From Neobacillus driksii (lineage in GTDB: Bacteria; Bacillota; Bacilli; Bacillales; Cytobacillaceae), in contig NZ_JACCBX010000011.1 of assembly GCF_013409995.1 (NCBI RefSeq), forward strand, positions 193,649 to 254,540: a stretch of 60,892 nt of DNA, in the 5' to 3' direction. Below the pieces are notes generated by a model. The model saw nothing but the letters and a program-made list of their open reading frames with translations. It was not told where the DNA came from and did not search any database. Position 1 is the stretch's first letter. The number at the start of each line of letters is the position of its first letter. Positions 42,983-52,531 of the stretch are shown piece after piece. The position numbers and the translations under genes were made by a program.

Positions 42983-43933
42983 TTATCGTTTTCCTGGATC
43001 AAATGGTTCTCCCGCTGCTTTAGGTGCTTGTGAAGATTTAGAGAAGATTACTAAAGCAATTAAGGTTACTACGTATGGGAAAATTTTCAGAATGATTGGC
43101 GGTATAACAGCCAATTCTGGGATAACTTGAGATACGTTAGCGATTGTACTAGCAAATCCGAAGAATAATGTTGCTCCTAAAATCCCTAATGGTCTCCATT
43201 GACCAAAAATTAACGAAGCAAGTGCTAGGAATCCTAGTCCTGATACAGAACCAGTGAATTCGCCTGCGTATGTTAATATAATAATGGCACCGCCTAATCC
43301 TGCTAAAGCACCAGAAATCATAACTCCGATATAACGGATTCTTACTACATTAATCCCGGCAGCTTGGGCAGCCTGTGGAAACTCACCACATGATTTTAAA
43401 CGCAGGCCAAATTTCGTTTTGTTTAAAATAAATGCACTTAAAAGTAGTACAACTAAAATAAACCAAGTTGTTGCATATGTTTTCGTAAACAATAGATCTC
43501 CGATTATTGGGATTTGAGATAAGACCGGCACATCAAATGGCGTAAATCCACTTGTAATACGAATATTACCACTACCAGTAATATTTCTAGCTAAGAATAC
43601 TGTTAAAGCCATTGCAATCATATTAATCGCAGTACCACTGATTACTTGGTCAGCACTTAAATTTATGCTTGCAAAAGCATGTAATAGGGAGAACAAAATA
43701 CCTACTACCACCGCTACTAATAAACCAATCCATAAAATCGTTGATCCTTGCATTTTATCTTGCAGAAAGTTAACAGTTAAAGCACTCGCAAATGCTCCTG
43801 AAATCATTAAACCTTCTAAACCGATATTTACGATACCGCTTCTTTCACTAAAAAGACCGCCTAGTGCAGTTATTAGTAGAGGAATTGTAAAAACAATTGC
43901 GTAAGGGAATATTTGTTCAATTATGGTCCACAT
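42983..43933 (-). CDS. nupQ: Nucleoside ABC transporter permease (NupQ/YufQ-like)
   Basis: A 316-residue BPD_transp_2 permease with about eight to ten membrane segments (FTIPLLITALGGLFSERSGIVNIGLEGLMI at the start, MISGALAGLGGAIIIL in the middle). It forms the membrane channel with the NupP-like protein, three bases away. The operon with a BMP lipoprotein and NupO ATPase imports guanosine or other purine nucleosides. Confidence 0.88.
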   Translation of the reverse strand: MWTIIEQIFPYAIVFTIPLLITALGGLFSERSGIVNIGLEGLMISGAFASALTVNFLQDKMQGSTILWIGLLVAVVVGILFSLLHAFASINLSADQVISGTAINMIAMALTVFLARNITGSGNIRITSGFTPFDVPVLSQIPIIGDLLFTKTYATTWFILVVLLLSAFILNKTKFGLRLKSCGEFPQAAQAAGINVVRIRYIGVMISGALAGLGGAIIILTYAGEFTGSVSGLGFLALASLIFGQWRPLGILGATLFFGFASTIANVSQVIPELAVIPPIILKIFPYVVTLIALVIFSKSSQAPKAAGEPFDPGKR

Positions 43934-43936
43934 ATA

Positions 43937-45016
43937 TTATGCTTCTCCCTTCTTGCCAACAGGTCCATTTACATCATTTGCATTTGAACGAGTCTTGCGG
44001 AATTTATTTAATAGACGGTGAATCATTACGCTTGTAGCCGCAAAGTAGATAATAATAGCTATAATTGTATTTGCTAGTTCAGGCGGGATCTCGATCATCG
44101 CATTCATAAAGCCTGTACCTGAATAAAGAATACCAAAAAGAAGTGCTGCAAAGAATACGCCGATTGGAGAGTTTGCACCAAGTAACGCAACGGCAATGCC
44201 ATCGTAACCCTGGGATGGTAAGATACCAATTTGCATGCTGGAAGCATTACCTGTGTATAATGCTACCCCGCCAAGACCTGCTAGTGCTCCTGAAATTAAC
44301 ATAGATAAGATAATGTTGCGATTAACTTTCATACCTGCATACTCTGCTGCATGCCGGTTGAAACCTACCGCTTTTAATTCAAAACCTAATGTTGTTTTAT
44401 TTATAATAAATGCAATGATAATTACAGCAATAACCGCAAAGAACAACCCTAAGTTGATATAAGAACCTTGAAACATTTCTGTCAGCCAAGGCGTTCTCAA
44501 GGTGGACTCTTCTGCAAGTTTACGTGATTCAGTTTCAAGGAATTCACCTTTAAAATAACCTGGAACCACATAGTAAACTGTCCAATACGCAATCCAGTTC
44601 ATCATAATGGTTGATACTACTTCATGCACATTGAATCTTGCTTTAAAATAGCCTGGAATAAATGCCCATAATCCTCCGCCAACGATACCAGCTAGTATCA
44701 TTACTAGGATTAAAATTGGTCTTGAAAGATCAAACGTTAAAGCGACTGCAGTAGCACAAAGGCCGCCAATTAACATTTGACCCGCTGCACCAATATTAAA
44801 TAGACCTGTACGGAAGGCAAAAGCGACAGCAAGTCCAGTAAAAACAAGCGGTGTTGCTGTTGCAAGCGTATCACCAATACGTGATATATTTTTTAATGCA
44901 CCTTGGAATAAATACGTATAACCTTCGATTGGGCTTGCCCCTATAAATAACATTAGCAGGCCACCCGCGATTAGTCCTAAAATAATTGAAATTAATGATA
45001 CAATGGTGTTTCTCAC
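43937..45016 (-). CDS. nupP: Nucleoside ABC transporter permease (NupP/YufP-like)
   Basis: A 359-residue permease of the same family as NupQ. An extended cytoplasmic C terminus (HRLLNKFRKTRSN...GKKGEA) and an internal loop near residue 155-190 (VVPGYFKGEFLETESRKLAEE) distinguish it. ATG overlaps the stop of nupO (GTGAGAAACACC region, four bases), so they are co-translated. It has the repeated MLISGALAGLGGVALY segment. Confidence 0.88.
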   Translation of the reverse strand: MRNTIVSLISIILGLIAGGLLMLFIGASPIEGYTYLFQGALKNISRIGDTLATATPLVFTGLAVAFAFRTGLFNIGAAGQMLIGGLCATAVALTFDLSRPILILVMILAGIVGGGLWAFIPGYFKARFNVHEVVSTIMMNWIAYWTVYYVVPGYFKGEFLETESRKLAEESTLRTPWLTEMFQGSYINLGLFFAVIAVIIIAFIINKTTLGFELKAVGFNRHAAEYAGMKVNRNIILSMLISGALAGLGGVALYTGNASSMQIGILPSQGYDGIAVALLGANSPIGVFFAALLFGILYSGTGFMNAMIEIPPELANTIIAIIIYFAATSVMIHRLLNKFRKTRSNANDVNGPVGKKGEA

Positions 45017-46548
45017 ACGGTTCCCTCCTTACTCACTCCTGCCATCATCAGTCCTACTTCATTTTCATTCGTTTCAGAGGCATTAACAGTTCCAATCAAC
45101 TCTCCATTATTTACGATGGCAATTCGGTCTGAAAGCTGCAGTACTTCATCAAGCTCCAATGAAACTAGAAGCACAGCCTTTCCTTTGTCACGATGTTCGA
45201 TTAGTCTTCTGTGAATATATTCAATCGATCCTACATCCAATCCACGTGTAGGTTGTACGGCAATGAGTAAATCAGGATCTAATTCCATTTCACGCCCAAT
45301 GATAGCCTTTTGCTGATTACCTCCAGATAGAGTCCTTGCAATAGAAGCTCCGCCTTCACCTGAACGAACGTCAAAGTTTTCTAAAATACTTTTCGCATAC
45401 TTCCTTATTGCTGCGCCATTAAGTAATCCAGCCTTTGCAAACGGAGGTTTATTATAAACTTCTAACACCATGTTATTTTCTAGTGTATAATCAAGGACAA
45501 GTCCCCGTCTATGTCTATCTTCAGGGATATGGCCAATTCCGCTTTCAATTCTTTGGCGAATTGGAATATTTGTAATTTCTTTACCTTTTAATAAAATTTT
45601 CCCTGATTCAACTTTTCTAAGTCCGGTAATCGCTTCAACGATTTCTGATTGACCATTTCCTTCAACCCCGGCGATACCGACAATTTCTCCTCTTCTTACT
45701 TCAACCGAGAAGTTTTTAAGTCCTAATACTTTTCTATTGTTTTTCACCGAAATAGAATCTATTTGAAGTACTACCTCACCAGGTGTACTAGCTTTCTTAT
45801 CCACTTTAAAGTTTACTTCACGTCCAACCATCATTTCTGCCATTTGTGCGGTGCTTGTTTCTTTTACGTTAACTGTTCCGATTCCTTTTCCACGTCGAAT
45901 AACAGTACAACGGTCTGCAACCGCTTTAATTTCTTTCAACTTATGTGTAATAATGATAATTGATTTACCTTCATTGATAAGATTACGCATAATTTTCATT
46001 AACTCTTCAATTTCATGCGGTGTTAATACAGCTGTTGGTTCGTCAAAGATTAGAACTTCAGCTTCACGGTAAAGCATTTTCATGATTTCTACTCTTTGCT
46101 GCATTCCTACTGAGATATCTTCAATTTTTGAATGTGGATCAACGTTTAAGCCGTAGTGCTTTGATAATTCTGCTATTCTTTTAGCAGCCTTATCAATATC
46201 TAAAACCATACCTTTTAATGGTTCACTGCCTAAAATAATATTTTCAGTAACGGTAAAATTTTCTACTAATTTAAAATGCTGATGGACCATTCCAATGCCA
46301 AGCTGATTAGCAACATTGGGATTTGTAATTTTAACTTCTTTTTCCCGTATTTTAATGATCCCTTTTTCAGGTTGATACATACCAAATAATACACCCATTA
46401 GTGTTGACTTACCGGCACCGTTTTCCCCTAATAAGGCATGTATTTCCCCTTTTTTTAATGTGAGGGTAATATTATCATTTGCTACAATACCAGGGAATTC
46501 TTTCCTAATATTCAGCATTTCAACCACATAACTCATAGTAGCACTCAC
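45013..46548 (-). CDS. nupO: Nucleoside ABC transporter ATP-binding protein (NupO/YufO-like)
   Basis: A 511-residue protein with two ABC domains. The first has Walker A GENGAGKS, signature ISVGMQQR and Walker B EVLIFDEPTAVL. The second keeps GVEGNGQS and LSGGNQQK, but its Walker B reads DLLIAVQPTRGLD without the catalytic glutamate, as is usual in this subfamily. It powers uptake with the two permeases. The upstream lipoprotein gene is separated by a 178-base gap holding a terminator. Confidence 0.93.
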   Translation of the reverse strand: MSATMSYVVEMLNIRKEFPGIVANDNITLTLKKGEIHALLGENGAGKSTLMGVLFGMYQPEKGIIKIREKEVKITNPNVANQLGIGMVHQHFKLVENFTVTENIILGSEPLKGMVLDIDKAAKRIAELSKHYGLNVDPHSKIEDISVGMQQRVEIMKMLYREAEVLIFDEPTAVLTPHEIEELMKIMRNLINEGKSIIIITHKLKEIKAVADRCTVIRRGKGIGTVNVKETSTAQMAEMMVGREVNFKVDKKASTPGEVVLQIDSISVKNNRKVLGLKNFSVEVRRGEIVGIAGVEGNGQSEIVEAITGLRKVESGKILLKGKEITNIPIRQRIESGIGHIPEDRHRRGLVLDYTLENNMVLEVYNKPPFAKAGLLNGAAIRKYAKSILENFDVRSGEGGASIARTLSGGNQQKAIIGREMELDPDLLIAVQPTRGLDVGSIEYIHRRLIEHRDKGKAVLLVSLELDEVLQLSDRIAIVNNGELIGTVNASETNENEVGLMMAGVSKEGTV

Positions 46549-46690
46549 CTTTTTATATAGACTCGAGTTTCTTTGAAAATAGGGAGTCCCCTATTACAAC
46601 ATCTAAAACCGAAGGATATTGAAACGTTATATATGATTTCTCTAGTAATATGCATAGTTGCCAGAACAATCATACATAAAAGGACATAAA

Positions 46691-46712
46691 AGAGACGGGA
46701 GATACCGTCTCT
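46691..46712 (-). terminator. Intra-operon terminator between the BMP gene and nupO
   Basis: A perfect 8-bp AGAGACGG/CCGTCTCT stem with a minus-strand TTTTATG tail. It lies between the lipoprotein and ATPase genes and would give more lipoprotein than transporter subunits. Confidence 0.82.
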
Positions 46713-46726
46713 CTTTATGATTTTTT

Positions 46727-47827
46727 TTACTTGAATAAGCTTCCTTGTTCAGAAGCAACTTTGATTTCGCCAGACTTAACTTTTTCAAATACTTCTTTTA
46801 CTTTTGTAGTTGTATCATCGCTTAAGTTTGGATTTTCTGCTGGTAAGCCAATACCATCGTTTTTAGCATCGAATACTAATGTTTCGCCACCAGGGAAATC
46901 ACCATCTAACTCACGCTGAATGATATCCAATGTAACGTTGTCTAATTTCTTCATAGCTGAAGTTAAGATAATTGATTTATCTCCATCATATTTTCCATCT
47001 TCGTACTGATCAGAGTCGACACCAACGATCCAAACTTTTTCGCCAGCTTTACCACGTGTTTTTGCTTCGTTGATTGCACCTACACCAACACCGCCAGCAG
47101 CTGTAAAGATTACATCTACACCACGGTCATACATTTGAGCAGCAATTTGTCCACCAGCAGCTACGTTATCAAATGAACCTTGATAAACTACGTTTTCAGC
47201 TTTAAGTGTTAGGCTTGTTCCTAGGTTTTCATTTGCATATTTAACACCTTGTTGGAAGCCCCAGTTAAACTTTTGAACAGCAGGAATTTCCATACCACCG
47301 ATGAAACCAGCTTCACCTTCTTTTAATTCAAGGGCAGCAGCAACACCAGCTAGGAAACCTGACTCATGCTCCGCAAAGAAAACTGCAACTGTGTTGTCTT
47401 TAACAACTGGCTTAAAGTCACCTGAATGCGGGTTACCATCAAGGATTACGAATTTTGCATCTTTATATTTATCTTGCGCATGGAACACGGCAGTTTCAAA
47501 CTTAAATCCAGGTGTTACGATAAACTTATAACCTGCGTCGTATAAGTTACCCATTTCTTTAAGGTATTCTGCCTCAGTTGTACCAGCTGGCTTAAGATAT
47601 TTAGATTGAATTCCAAGTTCTTCCTCAGCTTTTTTAATACCTTCCCAAGTATTTTGGTTAAAGGATTTGTCATCAATTGTACCTGCATCGGTAACCATAC
47701 CAATTTTAACAGCATCTTTACCATTGTCTGTACCAGTACCCTTGTCATCTCCGCCGCCACATGCTGCTAACAATGTGCCTGAAGCTAAAATCAATGACAT
47801 AGCTAAGCCAAATTTACGTTTTTCCAA
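46727..47827 (-). CDS. nupN: BMP family nucleoside-binding lipoprotein (YufN/NupN-like)
   Basis: A 366-residue substrate-binding lipoprotein. The signal peptide ends in the lipobox LAAC (about residues 19-22), followed by a glycine/aspartate-rich linker. The BMP fold shows IGMVTDAGTIDDKSFNQNTW, YKFIVTPGF and GGMEIPAVQKFNWGFQQG. It should bind purine nucleosides outside the membrane for NupOPQ. It is preceded by the GntR gene ymfC by 85 bases. Confidence 0.92.
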   Translation of the reverse strand: MEKRKFGLAMSLILASGTLLAACGGGDDKGTGTDNGKDAVKIGMVTDAGTIDDKSFNQNTWEGIKKAEEELGIQSKYLKPAGTTEAEYLKEMGNLYDAGYKFIVTPGFKFETAVFHAQDKYKDAKFVILDGNPHSGDFKPVVKDNTVAVFFAEHESGFLAGVAAALELKEGEAGFIGGMEIPAVQKFNWGFQQGVKYANENLGTSLTLKAENVVYQGSFDNVAAGGQIAAQMYDRGVDVIFTAAGGVGVGAINEAKTRGKAGEKVWIVGVDSDQYEDGKYDGDKSIILTSAMKKLDNVTLDIIQRELDGDFPGGETLVFDAKNDGIGLPAENPNLSDDTTTKVKEVFEKVKSGEIKVASEQGSLFK

Positions 47828-47912
47828 GGCAATTGACCCCCAATATTTTTGTTTGATTTAGTAGGAACTTTCAGAAAGCAGTTTGATTACGTTTTCATTA
47901 TCTCAAAAAAAA

Positions 47913-48638
47913 TTAAAATCTTTTTCGCAAAACTTGAAAACTAAATTTATCTGCTTTAAAGTAGTTTACCGAGAAAAGGACTGGTTCATCCAATTCATCG
48001 AAATGCATTTGCTTTAGTACAAGCAATGCCGTTTCTGGTTCACATTCTAAAATAGGTGAAATTTTCTCATGATAACCAATGGGTTCAATTTGAGCAACCG
48101 CATAAGTAATCTTTCGGTTGGCCTCTTCTTCTAAAATCGAGAAAATTGATTCCTCACCATGAGAAAATGTCTCTGGCAGGATTTTTTCAGGTACCTTGTC
48201 GATACAATAAACGACTGGTTCCCCGTTTGCTGTTCTTACCCTCTCCATGATTACAATTTCCTCATTTGTAGAACATGAGAAACGACGTATATCCTCTTCA
48301 GTAGCACCAACAGTTGATGAACTTAAGAAAATGGTGCCTGGTTTCATCCCAGCTTGTAAGATCATGTCCGTGACACTATTAAGTTGTTCAATACCTGAGG
48401 TAAACAAAGGTTTTGCGTTAACAAACGTACCGACACCATGGCGGCGAATGATAACATTTTCCTCTTCAAGTATTCGAAGTGCTTCTCGAAGCGTGGCTCT
48501 ACTTACACCCAGTTGTTTGGCAAGATCAAATTCAGAAGGTAGTTTTTCTTTTTCTTTGTATACTCCTAGTTCGATATCTTGCTTTAACCGATCGATAACT
48601 TGTAAGTATAAATGTCGGTTATCTAGCTTAATAGACAT
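47913..48638 (-). CDS. ymfC: GntR/HutC family regulator YmfC
   Basis: A 241-residue repressor. The N-terminal winged helix (KLPSEFDLAKQLGVSRATLREALRILEEE) is joined to a UTRA ligand domain (residues 95-235). It is placed directly before the nucleoside transporter operon and is the likely local regulator of it. A perfect 18-bp palindrome lies 26-44 bases upstream of its ATG. GGAGGTACCTGC precedes the ATG. Confidence 0.92.
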   Translation of the reverse strand: MSIKLDNRHLYLQVIDRLKQDIELGVYKEKEKLPSEFDLAKQLGVSRATLREALRILEEENVIIRRHGVGTFVNAKPLFTSGIEQLNSVTDMILQAGMKPGTIFLSSSTVGATEEDIRRFSCSTNEEIVIMERVRTANGEPVVYCIDKVPEKILPETFSHGEESIFSILEEEANRKITYAVAQIEPIGYHEKISPILECEPETALLVLKQMHFDELDEPVLFSVNYFKADKFSFQVLRKRF

Positions 48639-48664
48639 GCAGGTACCTCCAACTCTTTCCTAAG

Positions 48665-48682
48665 ACATCAGACATCTGATGT
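48665..48682. promoter_or_regulatory. Palindromic operator before ymfC
   Basis: ACATCAGA-CA-TCTGATGT is a perfect inverted repeat. On the minus strand it overlaps a TTATACAT -10 region, so YmfC binding would block its own promoter and perhaps read-through into the transporter. Confidence 0.7.
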
Positions 48683-48857
48683 ATAATCATTCCTACTAAT
48701 CGAAAATAATATACCATTTTTTTAGGCATATGGAAATAGAATTTATAACTTTTGTCGAAAAAAGCAAAATTGTCGAAAGATGTCAAAATTAATAGGACTA
48801 TTTACTCTGAAATCTGCTATAATTTATAGTTGTCTACAATCAATAGGTTTAATATGT

Positions 48858-48886
48858 AAAAAAAAGAGCCGGATGGCTCTTTTTTT
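48858..48886 (-). terminator. spoIIIE terminator
   Basis: AGAGCC/GGCTCT with long A and T runs, overlapping the spoIIIE stop. Confidence 0.92.
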
Positions 48887-51227
48887 AATTCACTTCTTCG
48901 TTTGGTTTTGATTGTAAAACAGTTCTAGGTTTACTGCCTTCATATGCCCCTACAATACCACGAGCTTCCATTTCATCAATTAAACGTGCAGCTCTTGTAT
49001 AGCCAATTCGAAAACGGCGTTGCAGCATTGACACTGAAGCAGTTTGCATTTCAATAACTAAATCAACAGCATCGGCATATAAATCATCGTCCACTTCGCC
49101 AACTGCCTCTGGTGTATCATCTGGTATCATCTCTTCTTGATACTGTGCTTTTTGCTGTCCGATTACAAAATTAACGGTATCTTCCACCTCATTATCCGAT
49201 AAAAATGCTCCCTGTACACGAACAGGTTTTGAAGCACCAACTGGCAGGAATAACATATCCCCTCTACCTAGGAGTTTTTCTGCCCCCCCCATATCCAAGA
49301 TTGTCCTTGAATCGGTAGCACTCGAGACAGCAAAGGCAATTCTTGATGGGATATTTGCCTTAATAACCCCCGTTATGACATCAACAGATGGACGCTGGGT
49401 TGCTATTATTAAGTGAATTCCAGCAGCACGGGCCATTTGGGCCAATCTAGTAATCGAGTCCTCTACGTCTGAAGAAGCTACCATCATTAGGTCAGCTAGC
49501 TCGTCCACAATTACAACGATATATGGCAAAAGTGGCTGCTTGTCATTTTCCTCGATATTGTGCCTCTTAACGTGGTCATTATAGCCTTCAATATTACGTG
49601 TTCCTGTATGGGAGAAAAGATCATATCGTCTCTCCATTTCACTTACAACCTTTTTCAAAGCCTGCGATGCTTTTTTAGGTTCTGTTACCACAGGTGCTAA
49701 TAAATGTGGTACACCATTATAGACATTTAACTCCACCATCTTTGGATCAATCATCATTAATTTTACTTCATGAGGCTTAGCTCTCATTAAAATGCTTGTA
49801 ATAATACCATTAATACAAACACTCTTCCCGCTTCCGGTTGAACCGGCCACGAGCAAATGGGGCATTTTATTTAATTCAGCAAGTACTGCTTCCCCAGTGA
49901 TATCTCTTCCAAGACCAATCAGTAGTTTTGACTCCGGTTTATTATTTTGGGTTGCTTCTAATACCTCTCTTAGGGACACCATTGCCACCTCAGAATTCGG
50001 TACTTCTATCCCAATGGCCGACTTCCCGGGAATAGGAGCTTCAATACGGATATCTTTAGCAGCAAGTGCTAAGGCGAGGTCATCACTTAGACTAACAATT
50101 TTACTAACCTTAACGCCTACATCAGGGTGCACCTCATATTTTGTAACAGCTGGTCCTAGATGGACCTGGGTTACTCGCGCTTTTACCCCAAAGCTCTGAA
50201 AAGTTCGTTCCAGTTTAGCTGCATTTGCATGGATTAATTCGTATTCTCCGCTCTGATCTGTCTTCTTCGGAAGTTTAAGGAGTCTTAAAGGTGGTAATTC
50301 ATAGGCTACATTCTCAACTTCCGTGAAGGTAATCGGAGGAGTGGAATCTTCTTCTATTATCTGGTCATTCCCTTTGTTTTTGGGATCCTCTTTTCTTCGC
50401 TTAGGTTTTTGTGTTTCCTCGTCTGAATAAGCACGATCTGCAAAACTTGAGATCAGTGGCTCAGGTGTGACCACTTCATCCTGCGTGTGTTGCAGAGGAG
50501 TGATGATTTCAGGCTGTTCAGAAGCCGCACGGTTTTCCCGTTCACGCTGCTGTTGTATCCTTCTTTCTTCGCGTTTTTCTTGTTTTTTCTGCTTCCATTC
50601 TTCCATGTCCAAGTGAAAGGCACTCCATTGTCCCTTTGAAAATTCAATTAGAGCAATACCTATTTTTGCAACAAACTCACCGAATGATTTTCCTGTAAGT
50701 AAAATGAATCCAATTAATATAAAGATAAAAGCAATAATCTTGGTACCAGTTTCAGCAAAAAGATAATGAAACATAGCAAAAAGAATAGCACCTATCATTC
50801 CTCCGCCAAGGTCAATTGTACTGGTTTCTCCTTTGACTTCCATCATGAAAATCTCCCACGTGTTACTTATGACACTTGGGTTTTTAAAGTTCCCATCGTT
50901 TGTCAGTAAATGAAAAAGCGTAACATGGCTTAAAAGGAGAATGGATGAAACAATTAAATATATACCAACTAATTTAATATGAAAGATAAAGGGTATCATT
51001 CGTTTCCACATCAGATATACACTGAGGATGACGAGACCAATCAGGCTGAGCATATACCATTCACCCATCCAAAAACGGAAAAATAGTACTGCTGCCTCAC
51101 CAACAGCTCCCAATTTTGCTATTGATATGATAGCCAGTGCTAATAAGACAAGCGCGGAAAGTTCAAATTGAACGGTTTGTTTTAAATGATTATCTCTCTT
51201 TTTTGATCTTCTTTTTTTCTTAGCCAT
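48885..51227 (-). CDS. spoIIIE: DNA translocase SpoIIIE
   Basis: A 780-residue FtsK/SpoIIIE protein. Four membrane segments lie between residues 22 and 180, a charged linker runs from 200 to 310, the FtsK alpha/beta motor has Walker A GSTGSGKSV at 462-470 and Walker B YIVVIVDELADLM, and the gamma DNA-reading domain closes it (MLQRRFRIGYTRAARLIDEM). It pumps the chromosome into the forespore. The length agrees with B. subtilis SpoIIIE. Confidence 0.95.
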   Translation of the reverse strand: MAKKKRRSKKRDNHLKQTVQFELSALVLLALAIISIAKLGAVGEAAVLFFRFWMGEWYMLSLIGLVILSVYLMWKRMIPFIFHIKLVGIYLIVSSILLLSHVTLFHLLTNDGNFKNPSVISNTWEIFMMEVKGETSTIDLGGGMIGAILFAMFHYLFAETGTKIIAFIFILIGFILLTGKSFGEFVAKIGIALIEFSKGQWSAFHLDMEEWKQKKQEKREERRIQQQRERENRAASEQPEIITPLQHTQDEVVTPEPLISSFADRAYSDEETQKPKRRKEDPKNKGNDQIIEEDSTPPITFTEVENVAYELPPLRLLKLPKKTDQSGEYELIHANAAKLERTFQSFGVKARVTQVHLGPAVTKYEVHPDVGVKVSKIVSLSDDLALALAAKDIRIEAPIPGKSAIGIEVPNSEVAMVSLREVLEATQNNKPESKLLIGLGRDITGEAVLAELNKMPHLLVAGSTGSGKSVCINGIITSILMRAKPHEVKLMMIDPKMVELNVYNGVPHLLAPVVTEPKKASQALKKVVSEMERRYDLFSHTGTRNIEGYNDHVKRHNIEENDKQPLLPYIVVIVDELADLMMVASSDVEDSITRLAQMARAAGIHLIIATQRPSVDVITGVIKANIPSRIAFAVSSATDSRTILDMGGAEKLLGRGDMLFLPVGASKPVRVQGAFLSDNEVEDTVNFVIGQQKAQYQEEMIPDDTPEAVGEVDDDLYADAVDLVIEMQTASVSMLQRRFRIGYTRAARLIDEMEARGIVGAYEGSKPRTVLQSKPNEEVN

Positions 51228-51330
51228 CTAATCACCTGTCTATAGAAGTGTAATACTATCATTATCATCCTATCGCATTATCAAACACCGGTATAAATAC
51301 AATAAGAATATAATTAAACCCAAAAGAAGA

Positions 51331-51351
51331 AAGCAGCCGGAATGGCTGCTT
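51331..51351 (-). terminator. tepA-ylzJ terminator
   Basis: An 8-bp AAGCAGCC/GGCTGCTT stem, with outer AAGAAG/CTTCTT pairs, past the ylzJ stop. Confidence 0.85.
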
Positions 51352-51385
51352 AAGCTTCTTATCCTAATTATACCATAATACCCTG

Positions 51386-51622
51386 CTAGTTTGCGGACAA
51401 TCCTTCAATGCTGGCACAAGAAATTTTAGCACCAGGACATATACGCTCGTCTAAATAATGCTGCGGGTCACTGCTTAATATGCGAACAACCTGCACATTT
51501 TGTGAGTCCATTTGTTCGACAATTAATGATATACCTTGATAGGTTACAGTTTGTTGTTTAGTAAATGATTCCGTTTCAGGAGGATATATAAATTCCTGCG
51601 GCATCGTGGTATAAAGAATCAT
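51386..51622 (-). CDS. ylzJ: YlzJ-like protein
   Basis: A 78-residue protein of the YlzJ family (MILYTTMPQEFIYPPETESF, DPQHYLDERICPGAKI). It is conserved after tepA in bacilli, and its function is unknown. The ATG overlaps the tepA stop by four bases. Confidence 0.92.
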   Translation of the reverse strand: MILYTTMPQEFIYPPETESFTKQQTVTYQGISLIVEQMDSQNVQVVRILSSDPQHYLDERICPGAKISCASIEGLSAN

Positions 51623-52374
51623 TGAACCAGCCCCTCTGAAGACGCTTTACTTTGATCTATTAATTCGTTTAGCTTCCTCATCGCTTGACCTAGTCCGCCA
51701 ACCTCATCAATTAATCCATATTCGACTGCATCTGGACCAACGACATTTGTACCTATGTCGCGAGTCAGATTTCCCTTAGCAAACATTAAGTCTTTAAATT
51801 TCTCTTCGGTGATATTCGAGTGCTTGGTTACAAAATTAACCACTCTATCCTGCATCTTATCTAAATATTCAAATGTTGCGGGAACCCCAATTACAAGGCC
51901 CGTTAATCGGATAGGATGAATGGTCATCGTTGCTGTTTCAGCAATAAAACTGTGATCACACGAGACGGCTATTGGCACTCCAATGGAATGCCCTCCTCCT
52001 AAGACAATCGAAACAGTTGGTTTTGAGAGTGTAGCCAGCATTTCAGAAATGGCAAGCCCTGCTTCTACATCTCCTCCTACTGTATTTAATATAATAAGTA
52101 CTCCTTCTATTTTTGGATTTTGTTCAATCGCTACTAATTGAGGAATCAAGTGTTCATATTTTGTAGTTTTATTTTGTGGAGGCAGTGCTAAATGACCCTC
52201 AATTTGTCCGATAATTGTTAAGCAATGAATTCTTGAATCGGAGGATAGCTGTGGTACATTCGTTTGCCCAAGCTGTTGAATTTTTTCCATTAAAGAAGAA
52301 GGCTTATCCTCTTTTTGAGGTTCCTGCCCTTCTTGATTACCCGATTCGTTTTGTTGTAAATCCCTTGTCATCAT
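51619..52374 (-). CDS. tepA: TepA, ClpP-like serine peptidase
   Basis: A 251-residue ClpP-fold protein associated with protein export and degradation of small acid-soluble spore proteins. Nucleophile S130 sits in GGGHSIGVP, H153 in TIHPIR and the acid in NLTRDIGTNV. ATG 52374 is used because AAGGGAG precedes it; the upstream ATG at 52392 has no site. Confidence 0.92.
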   Translation of the reverse strand: MMTRDLQQNESGNQEGQEPQKEDKPSSLMEKIQQLGQTNVPQLSSDSRIHCLTIIGQIEGHLALPPQNKTTKYEHLIPQLVAIEQNPKIEGVLIILNTVGGDVEAGLAISEMLATLSKPTVSIVLGGGHSIGVPIAVSCDHSFIAETATMTIHPIRLTGLVIGVPATFEYLDKMQDRVVNFVTKHSNITEEKFKDLMFAKGNLTRDIGTNVVGPDAVEYGLIDEVGGLGQAMRKLNELIDQSKASSEGLVQ

Positions 52375-52500
52375 AAGTCTCCCTTCACGCATGATAACGT
52401 TAGTATTAACCTATGAAACAATTTCATTCTTAGATATCAAGAATCATTTCAACTTGTCCGTTGATTGGAACGAAGACCAACTTTTTGCCAATAAAGAAAA

Positions 52501-52520
52501 GCATTGGTTTTTTCCAATGC
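52501..52520 (-). terminator. rnjB terminator
   Basis: A 7-bp GCATTGG/CCAATGC stem with TTTTCTTT on the minus strand, 12 bases past the stop. Confidence 0.88.
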
Positions 52521-52531
52521 CTCCCTTCTAA

